Both the position numbers and the translations under genes were made by a program. Shown here piece by piece: positions 21,778-32,073 of a stretch of DNA of 64,000 nucleotides. This stretch comes from Dacryopinax spathularia (Eukaryota; Basidiomycota; Dacrymycetes; Dacrymycetales; Dacrymycetaceae). The notes beneath the pieces were generated by a model. The model ran no database searches, was not told where the DNA came from, and worked only from the letters and a program-made list of their open reading frames with translations. Position 1 is the stretch's first letter, and each line of letters opens with the position of its first letter. The stretch spans positions 1 through 64,000 of the forward strand of contig JBBPFI010000011.1 in assembly GCA_037974965.1 (NCBI GenBank). The letters are read 5' to 3'.

Positions 21778-23430
21778 TCAGTGCTTATCCACACTGCGCT
21801 CGCGGCTCCTGCTCGCATGCTTGACAAAGTCGCCGATCTTATGCAGCAGACCACCATGGGGTGCTCTTCCGCGCTCGCCCTCCTCGTCGTTAGAGCCGAC
21901 GATGTTGCCTACGCCACCGCGGCCTGTGGAGTGCACATGATGCTCGAGAGTGCTGGTCGCTTGAACTTGTTCGGCGTGCTCTGCGTTCGGAACGACTGGA
22001 GTGCCGGGAACGATGTTGCCGTCTCCGCCACGACCGGTAGAGTGCCTGCAGGCGGAGTTTTAGTCAAGTAGACAAAGCAAGATAGTCGGACATACACAAT
22101 TCCGTGCTCATGCGACTTATGGTCCGCTAGGACCTTAGCGTCCTCCTCAGCAATGGAGCTTCCATCCGCAAGCTCGCCAACATGGTGGACGTTGCCTGCG
22201 CCCCCTCTGCCCGAAGAGACAAGCGGTGCCGTCGCCGCGACGCGATTCGGGCCTGGGCTCCTCGAGCGGCTGATGTTCCCCCAGCCACCACGACCGGAGG
22301 AGTGCTACACCATCCCATCAGTCTTGAACTTCATCAGACAAGGCAAGATTGCTTACGACGCCAGTATCGTGCGCCGCATGCTCATGAACTATCGCAGCCT
22401 CGGCAGCAGCTTCAGCCTCCTCACGCTTGCGCGCCTCAGGATCACGGCTCGGTGAGCGGATGTTGCCCGCCCCACCACGACCAGAGTGGGTAACGCGATT
22501 CGGTCCAGGCGAGAGTTCACGACCACGGGGTTCTTCCACCGTCTCGTGCAGCTCGCTGCCCTTTGGTACGATATTGCCCGCTCCTCCACGACCGGTGGAC
22601 ACGACTGGTCCTTCTGGCCTGGTGCGGGAGCGTGAACGTGAGCGGTCCATTGCAAGATGTGCTGCTGCTGTATACGGGAGGACAGGCGGTGAGCAACTCT
22701 TTCGTCTGGAGCCGAAGTAGGCAACTAAGGAGAGAAGAGAGGAGAGTTAAGGAGGAACAGAGAAGGGCCCGACTAGCTCGGTGGTAGTGCGGTCATTGGG
22801 GAAAGTTTGCGGTGAGATTTGTGTGTGGGAGGTGATGGGATGGGACCCTGCCGGTTGGACTCTGCTACCCCTGTCCCATCGAGCGCCCATCCTGTCCCAT
22901 TGAAACGGCACGATACCGAATAAGGACATCGATGACGGACGGCAATAAAAATGCCAAGCCCATCTCATTCTCGTTACCCCTGAGCGGGAATGGCGGGATA
23001 TTGATGAAAGGAAGAGTTGTGTGGGATCGGAAATGAAAAGGGCGTTGAGACAGAGATAAGCAACCCGCCTCGTTGGCTGGAGATAAGCAGCGCGGTCCAC
23101 AAGGGTACGGCCGATAAGACCCAAAACGTCACACCTCACAGAACAAATACAAACAGGAAAGCCTTGGCTTCCACTTCCCAAATGGGCAAATCCGAAGAAA
23201 AGACTCGCAGAGAAGAGAAGGCAGGAGTTGTATCGGACTTCGGTTGACTCACCAGAACTCGACCGCCGCCCTCGCCCTTGCACGAGCGTCGATTGCCCAT
23301 CGGTCGTACTCTCCACCTCGCTCCCCCGCTCGCTGCTCCTCCCACGCCCAAAGTTCTTCAGTCGCTCCATAAAACTCGCACTGCCGCTCGTCGTCCGTGC
23401 TAGCGGTGGTGGCTGCTCGTTATTCGACAT
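21778..23430 (-). CDS. GRGGAGN-repeat protein (DUF3602 family)
   Basis: Exon 1 from ATG 23430 encodes MSNNEQPPPLARTTSG, FMERLKNFGRGRS and VQGRGRRSSSG, ending at a GTGAGT donor near 23245. A long intron of about 570 nt follows. The later exons carry at least six copies of a short repeat: TGRGGAGNIVP, SGRGGAGNIRS, SGRGGWGNISRS, SGRGGAGNVHH, TGRGGDGNIVP and TGRGGVGNIVG. Ser/Arg-rich linkers lie between them, and the gene ends KIGDFVKHASRSRERS. This is the fungal DUF3602 pattern. The protein is likely disordered; function is unknown, though family members are often stress-related or highly expressed. An independent start at MDRSRSRSRTRPEG (22650) could give a shorter form if a promoter lies in the long intron. 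Confidence 0.75.
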
Positions 23431-24046
23431 AGTGGGTCGGCGGCGGACGTTGACCAGAGTGGACAGACGATGAGGCAGCCTATGGGCGAGTCAGCCCAGA
23501 CGGGACTACCCTTATGACCCCCCGCCTCCCACTTGGGTTCGGCTGGGCATGCAATTTTCGCCAAATCTCACGTCGCTTGCCACCTCTTCCCCTTCTTCCC
23601 CCGCAAAAGCCTGCCCGGCTCACGCAATTCCCCTCCCAAATGCTTGCCCGCATGACCTCTTTCGTCGGCACGTGCTCTACTCAGATGCTCTCAATTGCTT
23701 TGCACAGGACCGGGCCGAGCTGAGGAGGTCACGTTTGCCACAATGCCAAGACACGACCTCGTGACTGTGCAGTGCCGCCAAGCGCACATCAGATTGCCTT
23801 TGCAGCAGCCTGGAGGTGGACCAACGTCATGGACAATGAACTATAATACAGTAGATATATGCAAAGGTTCGCCTTGGGCAACCGCTAGCTCGTCCCGCTC
23901 ATTCTAGAGCAATGCCGAAAAAATCGTCAATTGACGGTTCACTGCTTTTGTCGTTTGCACTGCACTCTGCATAACTACACAAATCCGAAAGAACGCCTGA
24001 ACAATATAATGCTCTATTCAGCACCTATGACACCACTGCAAGCGTA
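23431..24046. other. Intergenic, no gene seen
   Basis: Promoter side of the GRGGAGN-repeat gene and 3' side of the acetyltransferase gene. It is pyrimidine-rich at 23510-23640. No RNA gene or protein could be supported. Confidence 0.5.
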
Positions 24047-24763
24047 CTACGGCTTTCCCCCAGCGACAACCCACATACATCTCTCCACCCCAAATCCCAC
24101 AGAAAAATACATCGCCACAGCCCCAACATTCTCCGCAAACACAGTCAGCCAAACCGCATACTGCTTTTCCTCCCACTGTCTAGTTTGTGCCATCAGCGCC
24201 TTGGCAAGCCCTCGCCGCCTGTAAGCGGGGAAGATTTCGATCGAGGAGATGTAGACGCGTTTGGTGGTGTCGTCCGCTAGGAAAGTTGCGAATCCAGCTA
24301 CCTCCCCCGAAGAGTCTTCAACAACGGTAAATGTAGTTTCTGTCCGGAGAAAGGCGTCGAAGACGTGTTCAGGATTATGCGCTTTCAAGTAGGCGGGATC
24401 TTCACGAATTGTAAACCCAGATGGACAAGCAGATGCACCCGGAGGAGTTGGTACGCGCAGCCGCATTTCATACAGTAAGTCCAAGGACGCAGCCCTCCAT
24501 TGTTTGTACAGCTTGAGCGCTACCCCCTTATCGAAGGAATTGACGCTCCATCCATCGTACCGATCCAGGTCCAGGTCGCGCAAATGCTCCGCAAGCCATG
24601 CGTCCACCCGTGCGACGTCTATGGAAGCAGGCAGGAACAGCCAAAGTCGATTTAGTGGGGAATGTTGTACGAAGATATGCGCATCTGGTGTTTGGGTCGG
24701 AATCCTTGTCGAGCCGTTCAGTGAGGCGTTGAAGAAGTGCGCCGCGATGAGGTCGTCGCACAT
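24047..24763 (-). CDS. GNAT-family N-acetyltransferase
   Basis: A single-exon frame of 238 residues from ATG 24763 (MCDDLIAAHFF). The C-terminal third has the GNAT fold: TFTVVEDSSGEVAGFATFL (beta strands 2-4 region), VYISSIEIFPAYRRRGLAKALM with the acetyl-CoA-binding R/Q-x-x-G-x-G/A pattern (RRRGLA), then VFAENVGAVAMYFSVGFGVE. The N-terminal half is a substrate domain I do not recognise. Substrate unknown; it could be a small molecule or an amino group on a protein. The upstream 418 bp are shared with the divergent cystathionine gamma-lyase gene. Confidence 0.75.
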   Translation of the reverse strand: MCDDLIAAHFFNASLNGSTRIPTQTPDAHIFVQHSPLNRLWLFLPASIDVARVDAWLAEHLRDLDLDRYDGWSVNSFDKGVALKLYKQWRAASLDLLYEMRLRVPTPPGASACPSGFTIREDPAYLKAHNPEHVFDAFLRTETTFTVVEDSSGEVAGFATFLADDTTKRVYISSIEIFPAYRRRGLAKALMAQTRQWEEKQYAVWLTVFAENVGAVAMYFSVGFGVERCMWVVAGGKP

Positions 24764-25181
24764 CGTAACAAGCAGGAATGACGCCAACGGGCAAGCATTG
24801 GATTTAGCAGTCGTACTTGAAATACTCGTTGTTACTGTAAGGAGTCATCCAGTTAATAATAGCAGTGCCTTAACATGAACATGGACCGGATCATACAAAC
24901 ATTGCAAGCTGCCGGATGAGGTCAGAAAGCTATCCACAGCAGAGCCGATGTCGGCGATTTCCGCGTCCTCCTCACAGCCGCGATTCGCTTATTGCCGCCC
25001 GAACTGACTGCTGACTCATCATTTTTTGCTTTGGTCATCGACGCAAATGGCGTGCTCAACCGATCCCTATCAATTTGGGCGATGAGGACGATATGACACC
25101 TTATATCTAGCCATTCCACGCTTGGTTACAGCTCACCACCACCGTCTCTTATTCCCCCTCTTTGCACTTGCCTTGCTAGCC

Positions 25182-26723
25182 ATGTCGCCTGCACGGTTGC
25201 TTGGACAGAACGGCCATACCCAGCATGAAGATAGACCACACGGGTTCGCCACTAATGCCATCCATGTCGGGTCGGAACCTAGCAAGGAGACCGGCGCTGT
25301 AATGCCCGCCATCTCATTGAGTACAACGTTCAAGCAAGATGCCGTCGGAGTCCACAAGGTGCGTCTCTCCCGTTTCCTGCCTTGGACGACATGCTTATAT
25401 GCGTCTGTTTTAGGGCTATGAATACTCACGATCCGGAAACCCAAACCGGGACGCATTCGAAAAAGCGATCGCATCACTAGAATCAGGCAAATACGGGATC
25501 GCATTCGCCAGCGGATCAGCAACGACCGCAACTGTTATCCAATCGTTGGGCGCGGGCGCACATGTACTGGCTGTGAACGACGTCTATGGAGGCACGTTCA
25601 GGTACCTTACGAGGGTTGCGTCGGAGACGCAGGGCTTGGAGGTCTCGTTTGTGGATCTGGAGAGCGCGACGGATAAGGATATCCTTGCTAATATTAGGCC
25701 TAATACCAAGGTACGTACTTACGACTCTGGGCGCTTGAGCTAAGCTGATCTGAAAACAGCTCGTCTGGATAGAAAGCCCGACAAACCCCACCCTCCGAGT
25801 AATAGACGTTCCCAACATTATCCGCGTCGCCCATTCCCATCCCTCACATCCGCTCGTCTTGGTCGACAACACATTCCTTTCGCCCTTCTATTCCTCCCCT
25901 CTCCTCCTCGGAGCCGATATGGTCATGCACAGCGTAACAAAGTACATCAATGGCCACTCAGATGTTGTCATGGGCGTCCTCGTCCTGCCAGAACGACACG
26001 CTCCGCTGGCAGAACGACTTCGATACCTGCAAAACGCCTCTGGCGCGATTCCATCGCCTTTCGACTGCTGGCTGGCTCTGCGGGGCGTGAAGACCCTCCC
26101 ACTACGAATGAAGCAACACGGCCTGAATGCCCTGCGCATCGCTGCCCATCTCCGGGACTCGCCATACGTGAAAGAAGTCATCTACCCCGGCCTTGCCGAC
26201 CATCCGCGGCGGAACACCGCACTTGCTTCCCTCTCGCCACAAGCGATCAGGTTCATCGACACTCTGCCGGTGGAGACGCTCCAGCTGGGTGTGCCGTACG
26301 GCGGCATGGTCAGCTTTAGGATCAAGGGCGGTGAAGGCGCAGCGGAGAAGTTCTTGGCCACGACGAAGCTGTTCACGCTTGCTGAGAGCTTGGGCGGTGT
26401 GGAGAGCTTGGCTGAATTGCCAGCTCTGATGACCCATGGTGTACGTACATTTTCCCACTCCTTCGGAGCATATATGCTGACTACGCTCACAGAGCATCCC
26501 GAAGGAAGAGCGGGACAAGATCGGCATCACAGACGACCTCGTCCGCCTCAGTGTAGGCTGCGAGGAAGTCGAAGACCTGATGGACGACATCGAGCAAGCG
26601 CTCGAGACTGCCGTCGGAACTACCGCACAGGAAGCGGGCACCTTGGCTCTCAAGAAAGCGCACGCTTCGGCAGTGGTCGAGAACCTCACTAATGGCGTCC
26701 ATCCCCATCCTATAGAGGCTTAG
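25182..26723 (+). CDS. CYS3: Cystathionine gamma-lyase
   Basis: Four exons with introns at 25359-25413, 25711-25759 and 26441-26492. The enzyme is a cytosolic PLP enzyme that cleaves cystathionine to cysteine, 2-oxobutyrate and ammonia in reverse transsulfuration. Visible motifs: FATNAIHVGSEPSKETGAV, GYEYSRSGNPNRDAFEKAIA, ASGSATTATVIQSLG, NDVYGGTFRYLTRVA, VWIESPTNPTLRV, VDNTFLSPF, the PLP-lysine motif SVTKYINGHSDVV, and ESLGGVESLAELPALMTHGS near the end, where ESLGGVESL is typical of this family. The C-terminus VRLSVGCEEVEDLMDDI is also typical. Start chosen at MSPARLLGQ; an upstream in-frame start would add a hydrophobic leader and is less likely. Confidence 0.95.
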
Positions 26724-26971
26724 ACTTCGCTGATGGCATTGACGTGGATTGATTGATGAGACGGGGTTGTTACAACATTCTGTACTATTTACACATGGAC
26801 GTTTTAGATATGTCTGTGTCTGACTACTAGACGTGTTCCGAGAGAGCCTGTGAGATATGTGATAGATACAGAGAAGGCGAATAGACAGAGAACAGTGTTC
26901 CCGTCTGCATATACAGAGAAGGGGCAATATACAGAACGTGCTCGTGTCTGCATATACAAATGGTGCAAGCC

Positions 26972-27973
26972 TTAGAAAGCGTATCCAGTGGTGAAGCTGA
27001 GCGCGCCTTCTGACGGCGCTCGATGAAGTGGAGGGCGGGCTTGCGCGAGCTCCGATATCGCTTGTTCGTACTGCACACTGCTGTCAACAATGGTGTGGTC
27101 AGATGAGATGTACTGGACGTACTCGTTTTCGCCATCGGAGAGAGTCTGTCTCGTGGTTGTGCGCTGATTCTTTGAACTGCGAGAGCATATGTCCAACATC
27201 GATCAGTTCGTCCTTGAGCTCCATCATCTCATGGTCCAAGTCCCGACACTGCAATGCACTTCAGCTCCCAGGCCAACAGAAAATAGTTCGCTGCACTCAC
27301 CATGGTCTTCCACCTCGCAAGCTCCGAATTCCGCCTCTTCAGCTCCCCATGCAAAGCCAGACATTCCTTCTCCACCTCAGCCACCTTCGCCCGCTCTTTC
27401 AATACCACTTCCTGCACCGCCGCCAGCTGCTCCTCGAACATCTTCTTCTGGTCGTCTAAGCTTCTGACAACGGCTTCGTACTGTACCATATCCCCATATG
27501 CCTTCGAAAGCCGGTTCATCGTTCTCATATACGTGTTTAAGCGAATGACGGTGCTCTGCCCCTCCGTCAACACCGCTCCTTAGACCAACGATAGAGCGAA
27601 CGCACCTGAAAAGACGCCTGCGCCGCGCTCCCCTTCGCGAGCCAATTCTGCATCAGCCTGACCGCATTATCGAATCGCTCTGGATGACACTCGTCAATCG
27701 CCTGGATAACGGCCTCCTCGACCCTGGACGCGTCCTGCGCGTCGTCCAGGTTTACGGAGGGGAAGATACGCCGGGCTTCTCTGGTTACGAAGGGGTCCCG
27801 GCAGAGGGCGCAGATTTTGGGATCTTGGTTCTCAAGGCATGAAAGGCAGAATACGTGCCCTGCGGCCTGTCAGAATGAGACGGGAAGCTGCTGAACAAAC
27901 CACTCACCGCAAGAAATAGAATAGGGGGCACGTTCAGGTTCAGGAGTAAAGTCCTACATTGCTCATCAGCCAT
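26972..27973 (-). CDS. RING-like/coiled-coil protein with an incomplete RING finger
   Basis: ATG 27973 opens MADEQCRTLLLNLNVPP; a GTGAGT intron follows, then AAGHVFCLSCLENQ and KICALCRDPFV, the second half of a C3HC4 RING. The line-up lacks the second cysteine (Leu in CRTL) and the third (Ala in AAGH where PCGH is usual), so only one zinc site looks complete. Downstream are helical segments and a long coiled coil (about 27570-27300: KKMFEEQLAAVQEVVLKERA and ECLALHGELKRRNSELARW), then a last exon ending ALSFTTGYAF. Splices near 27305-27255 and 27125-27080 keep the frame. RING/coiled-coil proteins are often ubiquitin ligases; loss of zinc ligands makes that doubtful here. Confidence 0.65.
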
Positions 27974-28316
27974 CCGACAAGGCTTAGCGTGGTTCGATCG
28001 TACTTCAAAGCAAGTTGGGCAGTTATCGAATACAAGCATTGGGGTATAAGGAAAGGTTAACAAACGAGAGAAAGAGCGAACGTCCGCAAACGACGCTAGC
28101 TTCTGCAGTGAATGTTGGACGGTCAACCGTTGAACCCTGATGCTTCTTCCCCGATCCGGTGACGACGTTGATCGAACAATCACATGCTGGGTTGGTTGGT
28201 CTAACAGGTGAGTCCACTACAAGTACACAACATTTTCCATTCTCATTCTTTTTAACGGTACACAAGCACACGACAAAGGCCAGTAAGGAGGCTAGTGGAT
28301 AAGGTCGAGGAGTTCT
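27974..28316. other. Intergenic, no gene seen
   Basis: Promoter side of the RING-like gene and 3' end of the dehydrogenase gene. No coding or RNA feature is supported. Confidence 0.5.
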
Positions 28317-29481
28317 TTACCACTTCTCATGAGCCGGGCGCACTGGAATGACGTCAGCACTGGAATGTTACGAAGCACAAAAGGACAGCACGCACGGTCA
28401 AGCTCGAAAGTCCAGGCACTCCTGTCCTGGTTCGCCAGGCTGATAACTGCTCAGCATTGTATTCTCCAGCCAGAAGAGGACACTTACTAAAGGTATGACT
28501 TGGCGATGCTATCCGGGTCGAGCCTCACATCCGGGTTGTTGACATAATCGTCACCGCGGCCCCTCGAGCGGTTGGTGAGGATGCTCCCCTGAGAGATCGT
28601 CAGCATAAGGCGTCCTCCAATCGAAACGCTCCTACATCAATAATGGCATGCGAAACATGGATATTCTGCTTCCCGAACTCCTTGTTCAACGACTGAGCAA
28701 GGCCCTTGAGACCGTGTTTGCCAGCTGCGAAGGCTGAGGTGGTGAGGTTGCCCCGCCATGCGGCAGTCGCAGAGGTGATGATAAGGTTGCCACGGGCACC
28801 AATCTCATTCGGCCTACTCTCCGTCAGTCTTTGGTATCGGCTCAGTTGTAAATCACGTACTCCAGCTGCTTGAATGCCAGGATTGCTTCCTTAGCGAAGG
28901 CAGCAGCAGCGACGATGTTGATCTCTGCTCCGTTTTCAGCACAGGCGCGTCACATGATTCAATGATGTGGACGTACGAACGCTCTCCTTCCACTCCTCTT
29001 CCGTAACCTCCAGGAATGGCTTCCAGACGCCGTATCCCGTATTCCACACCGCAACGCGGAGCTCATCGCCCGGCCATTGTTTCTTGATACCCTCGAAGGC
29101 CTCGTGCAGCTCTTTGTAGTCGTACTTGTCGATGGGGAACGCAGCGGCCTGTGGGCACATTGGATACTGACTACACGATGTTGGTAGGAAGGGGCTTACG
29201 CTTCCTCCGGCAGACTTGATCTCTTCAGCGGCATGCTGGAGCTCCTTGGCATTCCGGGCGATGAGGGCGACGTTGTAGCCCTGCTTTGCGAAGAGGCGGC
29301 TGTGGATCATCTCAGCAATTGAGGGCATTATTACCATGCCAGGAGACTGTCTCACGCAGTGGAACCACCGGTACCTGCGCCGTACAAAGTAAGCACATCG
29401 CACAAGCCTGCTGATGGGACCAGTCGCACCTTGACCGGTTCCAACACCAGCAACGACGATGATAGGTTTTCCAGCAGTCAT
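28317..29481 (-). CDS. Short-chain dehydrogenase/reductase (SDR)
   Basis: Multi-exon SDR from ATG 29481 (MTAGKPIIVVAGVGTGQG) to a stop at 28317. Parts in order: the N-terminal Rossmann strand with a GxGxG-like turn, LFAKQGYNVALIARNAKEL (cofactor specificity region), ELRVAVWNTGYGVWKPF, where NTGYG replaces the usual NNAG, then WRGNLTTSAFAAGKHGLKGLA. Ser/Thr-rich ITSA precedes the latter, but the classic YxxxK is not evident: the line-up gives FAAGKHG. The C-terminus reads WTFELDLRPAHEKW after a final short intron. Substrate unknown. The unusual active-site line-up (Phe for Tyr, Lys kept) is typical of a subgroup of fungal SDRs that may act on small carbonyls or be non-catalytic. It shares a 455-bp intergenic region with LSM6. 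Confidence 0.8.
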
Positions 29482-29935
29482 TTGATGCAGATATCTACGA
29501 TAAAGAGAAAGGTTGTTGACCCGTACGAGTCCGAGCGAGATATGCCAGCATTTGCAAGCTCTTATAACCCCATTGACCCGACTGTGGATCATTATTACCC
29601 AAAGGGGTGAGTCGATGGCGGATGACGCGACCCTCACGCCAAAGTGCGGGGATCGCGCAAAGTCAGTGAGGCTGATTAAGCATCGGACAACTTTCGCCCC
29701 AATATCATCAGTGAGGGCACGCAATCGGAGATAGCGTTTTATTAAATGTTGCTTTGCTTGCTGATAGAGAGTCGAAGTGAAGCAATAATCACGTAAGAAG
29801 TGTAGTATTTGGTAGATCGTGTGCAGCTGTAGCTGCTGGTTGCACCCAGAAGGCGGTCCAGCAACTTGAAGCCTCACAGCGCCTGCGAAGCGCCCTGAAC
29901 GGAAGCAGTTGGGCAACTTCGAACAACCACACCAA

Positions 29936-30322
29936 ATGTCCGCTGAACCACCATCTCAAGATCAGGCCGGTGGGTCGTCGGGTGGAGTAGGCACGCCCGC
30001 CGACTTCCTGAAGGGAGTCATCGGCAAGCGTGTAGTTGTCAGGCTGACTTCGGGTGTTGACTATCAAGGTGAGCTTTGAAGGACGCAAGTATTCACAGCG
30101 TTGATCTGACTCTGTTCCCCTGCAGGCCTGCTATCATGTCTTGATGGCTACATGAATATCGCTCTCGAGCAGACGGAGGAGTACGTGGATGGGACAGTGG
30201 TGAACCGGTATGGAGACGCGTTCATTCGGGGAAACAATGGTGACCTTCTCATGGTGATCGATGAGAATCAGCAGACTGATTAGAACGCAGTGTTGTACAT
30301 CTCGGCGATGGAGAGCATATGA
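29936..30322 (+). CDS. LSM6: U6 snRNA-associated Sm-like protein LSm6
   Basis: Three exons (29936-30068, 30126-30239, 30291-30322) encode 92 residues. LSm6 is part of the LSm1-7 ring (mRNA decay, cytoplasm) and the LSm2-8 ring (U6 snRNA, nucleus). Sm1 motif: DFLKGVIGKRVVVRLTSGVD and SCLDGYMNIALEQTEEY. Sm2 motif: YGDAFIRGNNVLYIS. The length fits the family. The N-terminus has a short Gly/Ser extension. Both introns are short with standard borders, and the second splits the Sm2 motif at NNV. Confidence 0.95.
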
Positions 30323-30744
30323 TCAGACGATATTCACATCTCCGATTATAAGAGTTCCGGTGGAGAGGATGACAATGCTGGTGGAGATCTGGGCTAGTCA
30401 AGAGTATTAGGCTCGAAACTGCGAGTCGAGGTGGGGACACCCGTAGTTGTTCGTGGACTATCGCCTGGGCCCCAGCAGGTCTGAGAATGAGGGTTTAATA
30501 CGAACATCCAACGTGCTAATGGTTTCGAACGAGAGATGCCCATTGGCAGAAGGATTAGATTATCACTAGATTCGGAAAGGGAGGTGGCCGAAACTGATCA
30601 TGTTTGGTGCCTCCCGTCGTCACGCCCCGCGCGAAGTCAAAGACGCGTCCCACAAACATTGCGTGCAAAATGAAAGGGTCGCGCGCCACTGACTCCGACT
30701 CATTCATTACTCACTGACTACCGTGTTGCAAGCAACAATCCACC

Positions 30745-31617
30745 ATGTTCGCACCTCAAACACCGCCATGCCACGCAAGTACAAGTAGTACATCAACAAT
30801 GCAGCGCACTCTCGCCTCATCACCGCTCACATCATCCCCGCTTGCACCACCACGATCATCACCTCTAGATCGACTGTCAGTGTTCAAAACTGCCTTCCAC
30901 GGCAAGCCCAAAGCGCGCCAACCGCTCCGCCGCCTCCCCGACAATGTCGAAGTGAGCAGAAGTCAGAGCTTTGACCCGTTTCGTAAGCCGAGGGAAGATG
31001 AGCCGGTGAAGATGCTCTGGCGTGAAAGGCTGGAGCAGAGATGCAGGAACAGGGTGGCTAAGGAGAGGAGGGAGTCTCGTGAGCGCGGGAGGGGGTTGGA
31101 GGGGTTGGCGGATCAGGATATGGAGGAGGGAGATGATGATGATCTGGATGACGAGGTGCATTACCCTGCGTGGATACCATTACGTTGTAACTAATCTGAG
31201 TTGCTAGCTCATCCGCCGAGCTGTTGTGGCAGATACGAGGCGCATACAACGTAACCTCGACCTCGCATATGCAAGAGAAGTCGGCTCGTCAATAGATCCA
31301 GACATGGAAGACGTGGATGCACTCGAAAAGGAGCTAATAAACGAGTCCGAAGACGACTGTGCGTATCAACCGCTGGCCTAGAGACTGCCATTGCTGACCC
31401 CCAGTTAGCTGAACTGTCACCTCCATCATCCGCGTTCGAAGAGGAGATCGATCCGGCCGACCTGTATGAAGCGTATCTCGCCGATCTGGCGGAACAGGAA
31501 CGAGAGGCTGCGAGCTCGCTCCCGCCCTCATCTCCGCCTCGTCCTCCTTCCTCCCCTCCAGCGCCCTCGGAAGACGACTTCGACATGGACGCGTTCGAAG
31601 CGTACTCCGAGCCTTGA
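30745..31617 (+). CDS. Conserved-looking acidic protein of unknown function
   Basis: Three exons, start ATG 30745. Exon 1 has a Ser/Pro/Thr-rich start, then a basic stretch (FHGKPKARQPLRRLP, RERLEQRCRNRVAKERR) and an acidic run (DMEEGDDDDLDDE) ending at a donor near 31157. Exon 2, from near 31210, reads LIRRAVVADTRRIQRNLDL and DPDMEDVDALEKELI. The last exon has PADLYEAYLADLAEQEREA and a Pro-rich acidic tail DDFDMDAFEAYSEP. Alternating basic and acidic segments suggest a nuclear protein, but I do not recognise a family. Flanking intergenic stretches (30323-30744 and 31618-32073) show nothing else. Confidence 0.6.
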
Positions 31618-32073
31618 CAGTCGCGTCGCCGCTAGCACTTCCATTCGCTGCCTCTCTCCCGCATGGACATAGATTCCAAGCATCTGCAATCCCTGTACAA
31701 TAGTGTAACACTTCCTCGCTGTCATGCATGTACATTCTTGTAGCGCTCTCGCCCTTATAGTGTACGCTCGCGGCTAATCTTGAGCTATTTTGCCGGACAC
31801 ATATGAAGTTGCGCTCAGCCGAGCCTGATGTATGTCCAATGCTCTGAGAGCCAGACACAGGGAGAGCTCTGATTTTGGAGTGTTTGTCACCACTGTATTG
31901 GAACGCCGTTTAATGAGAGCGTAGTGGGAGCTAGTTACTGAACAACCCAAGTTCTGGTTGCCGCCACCTAGCGACTTCGCAATTGCAACCACGCTGTCGC
32001 GCTCTCTGTCAGAACTTGCACCTACAAGCACCTCAATTCGACGTCTTGCCCCGGGTTCCTCACCCTACGCCCT

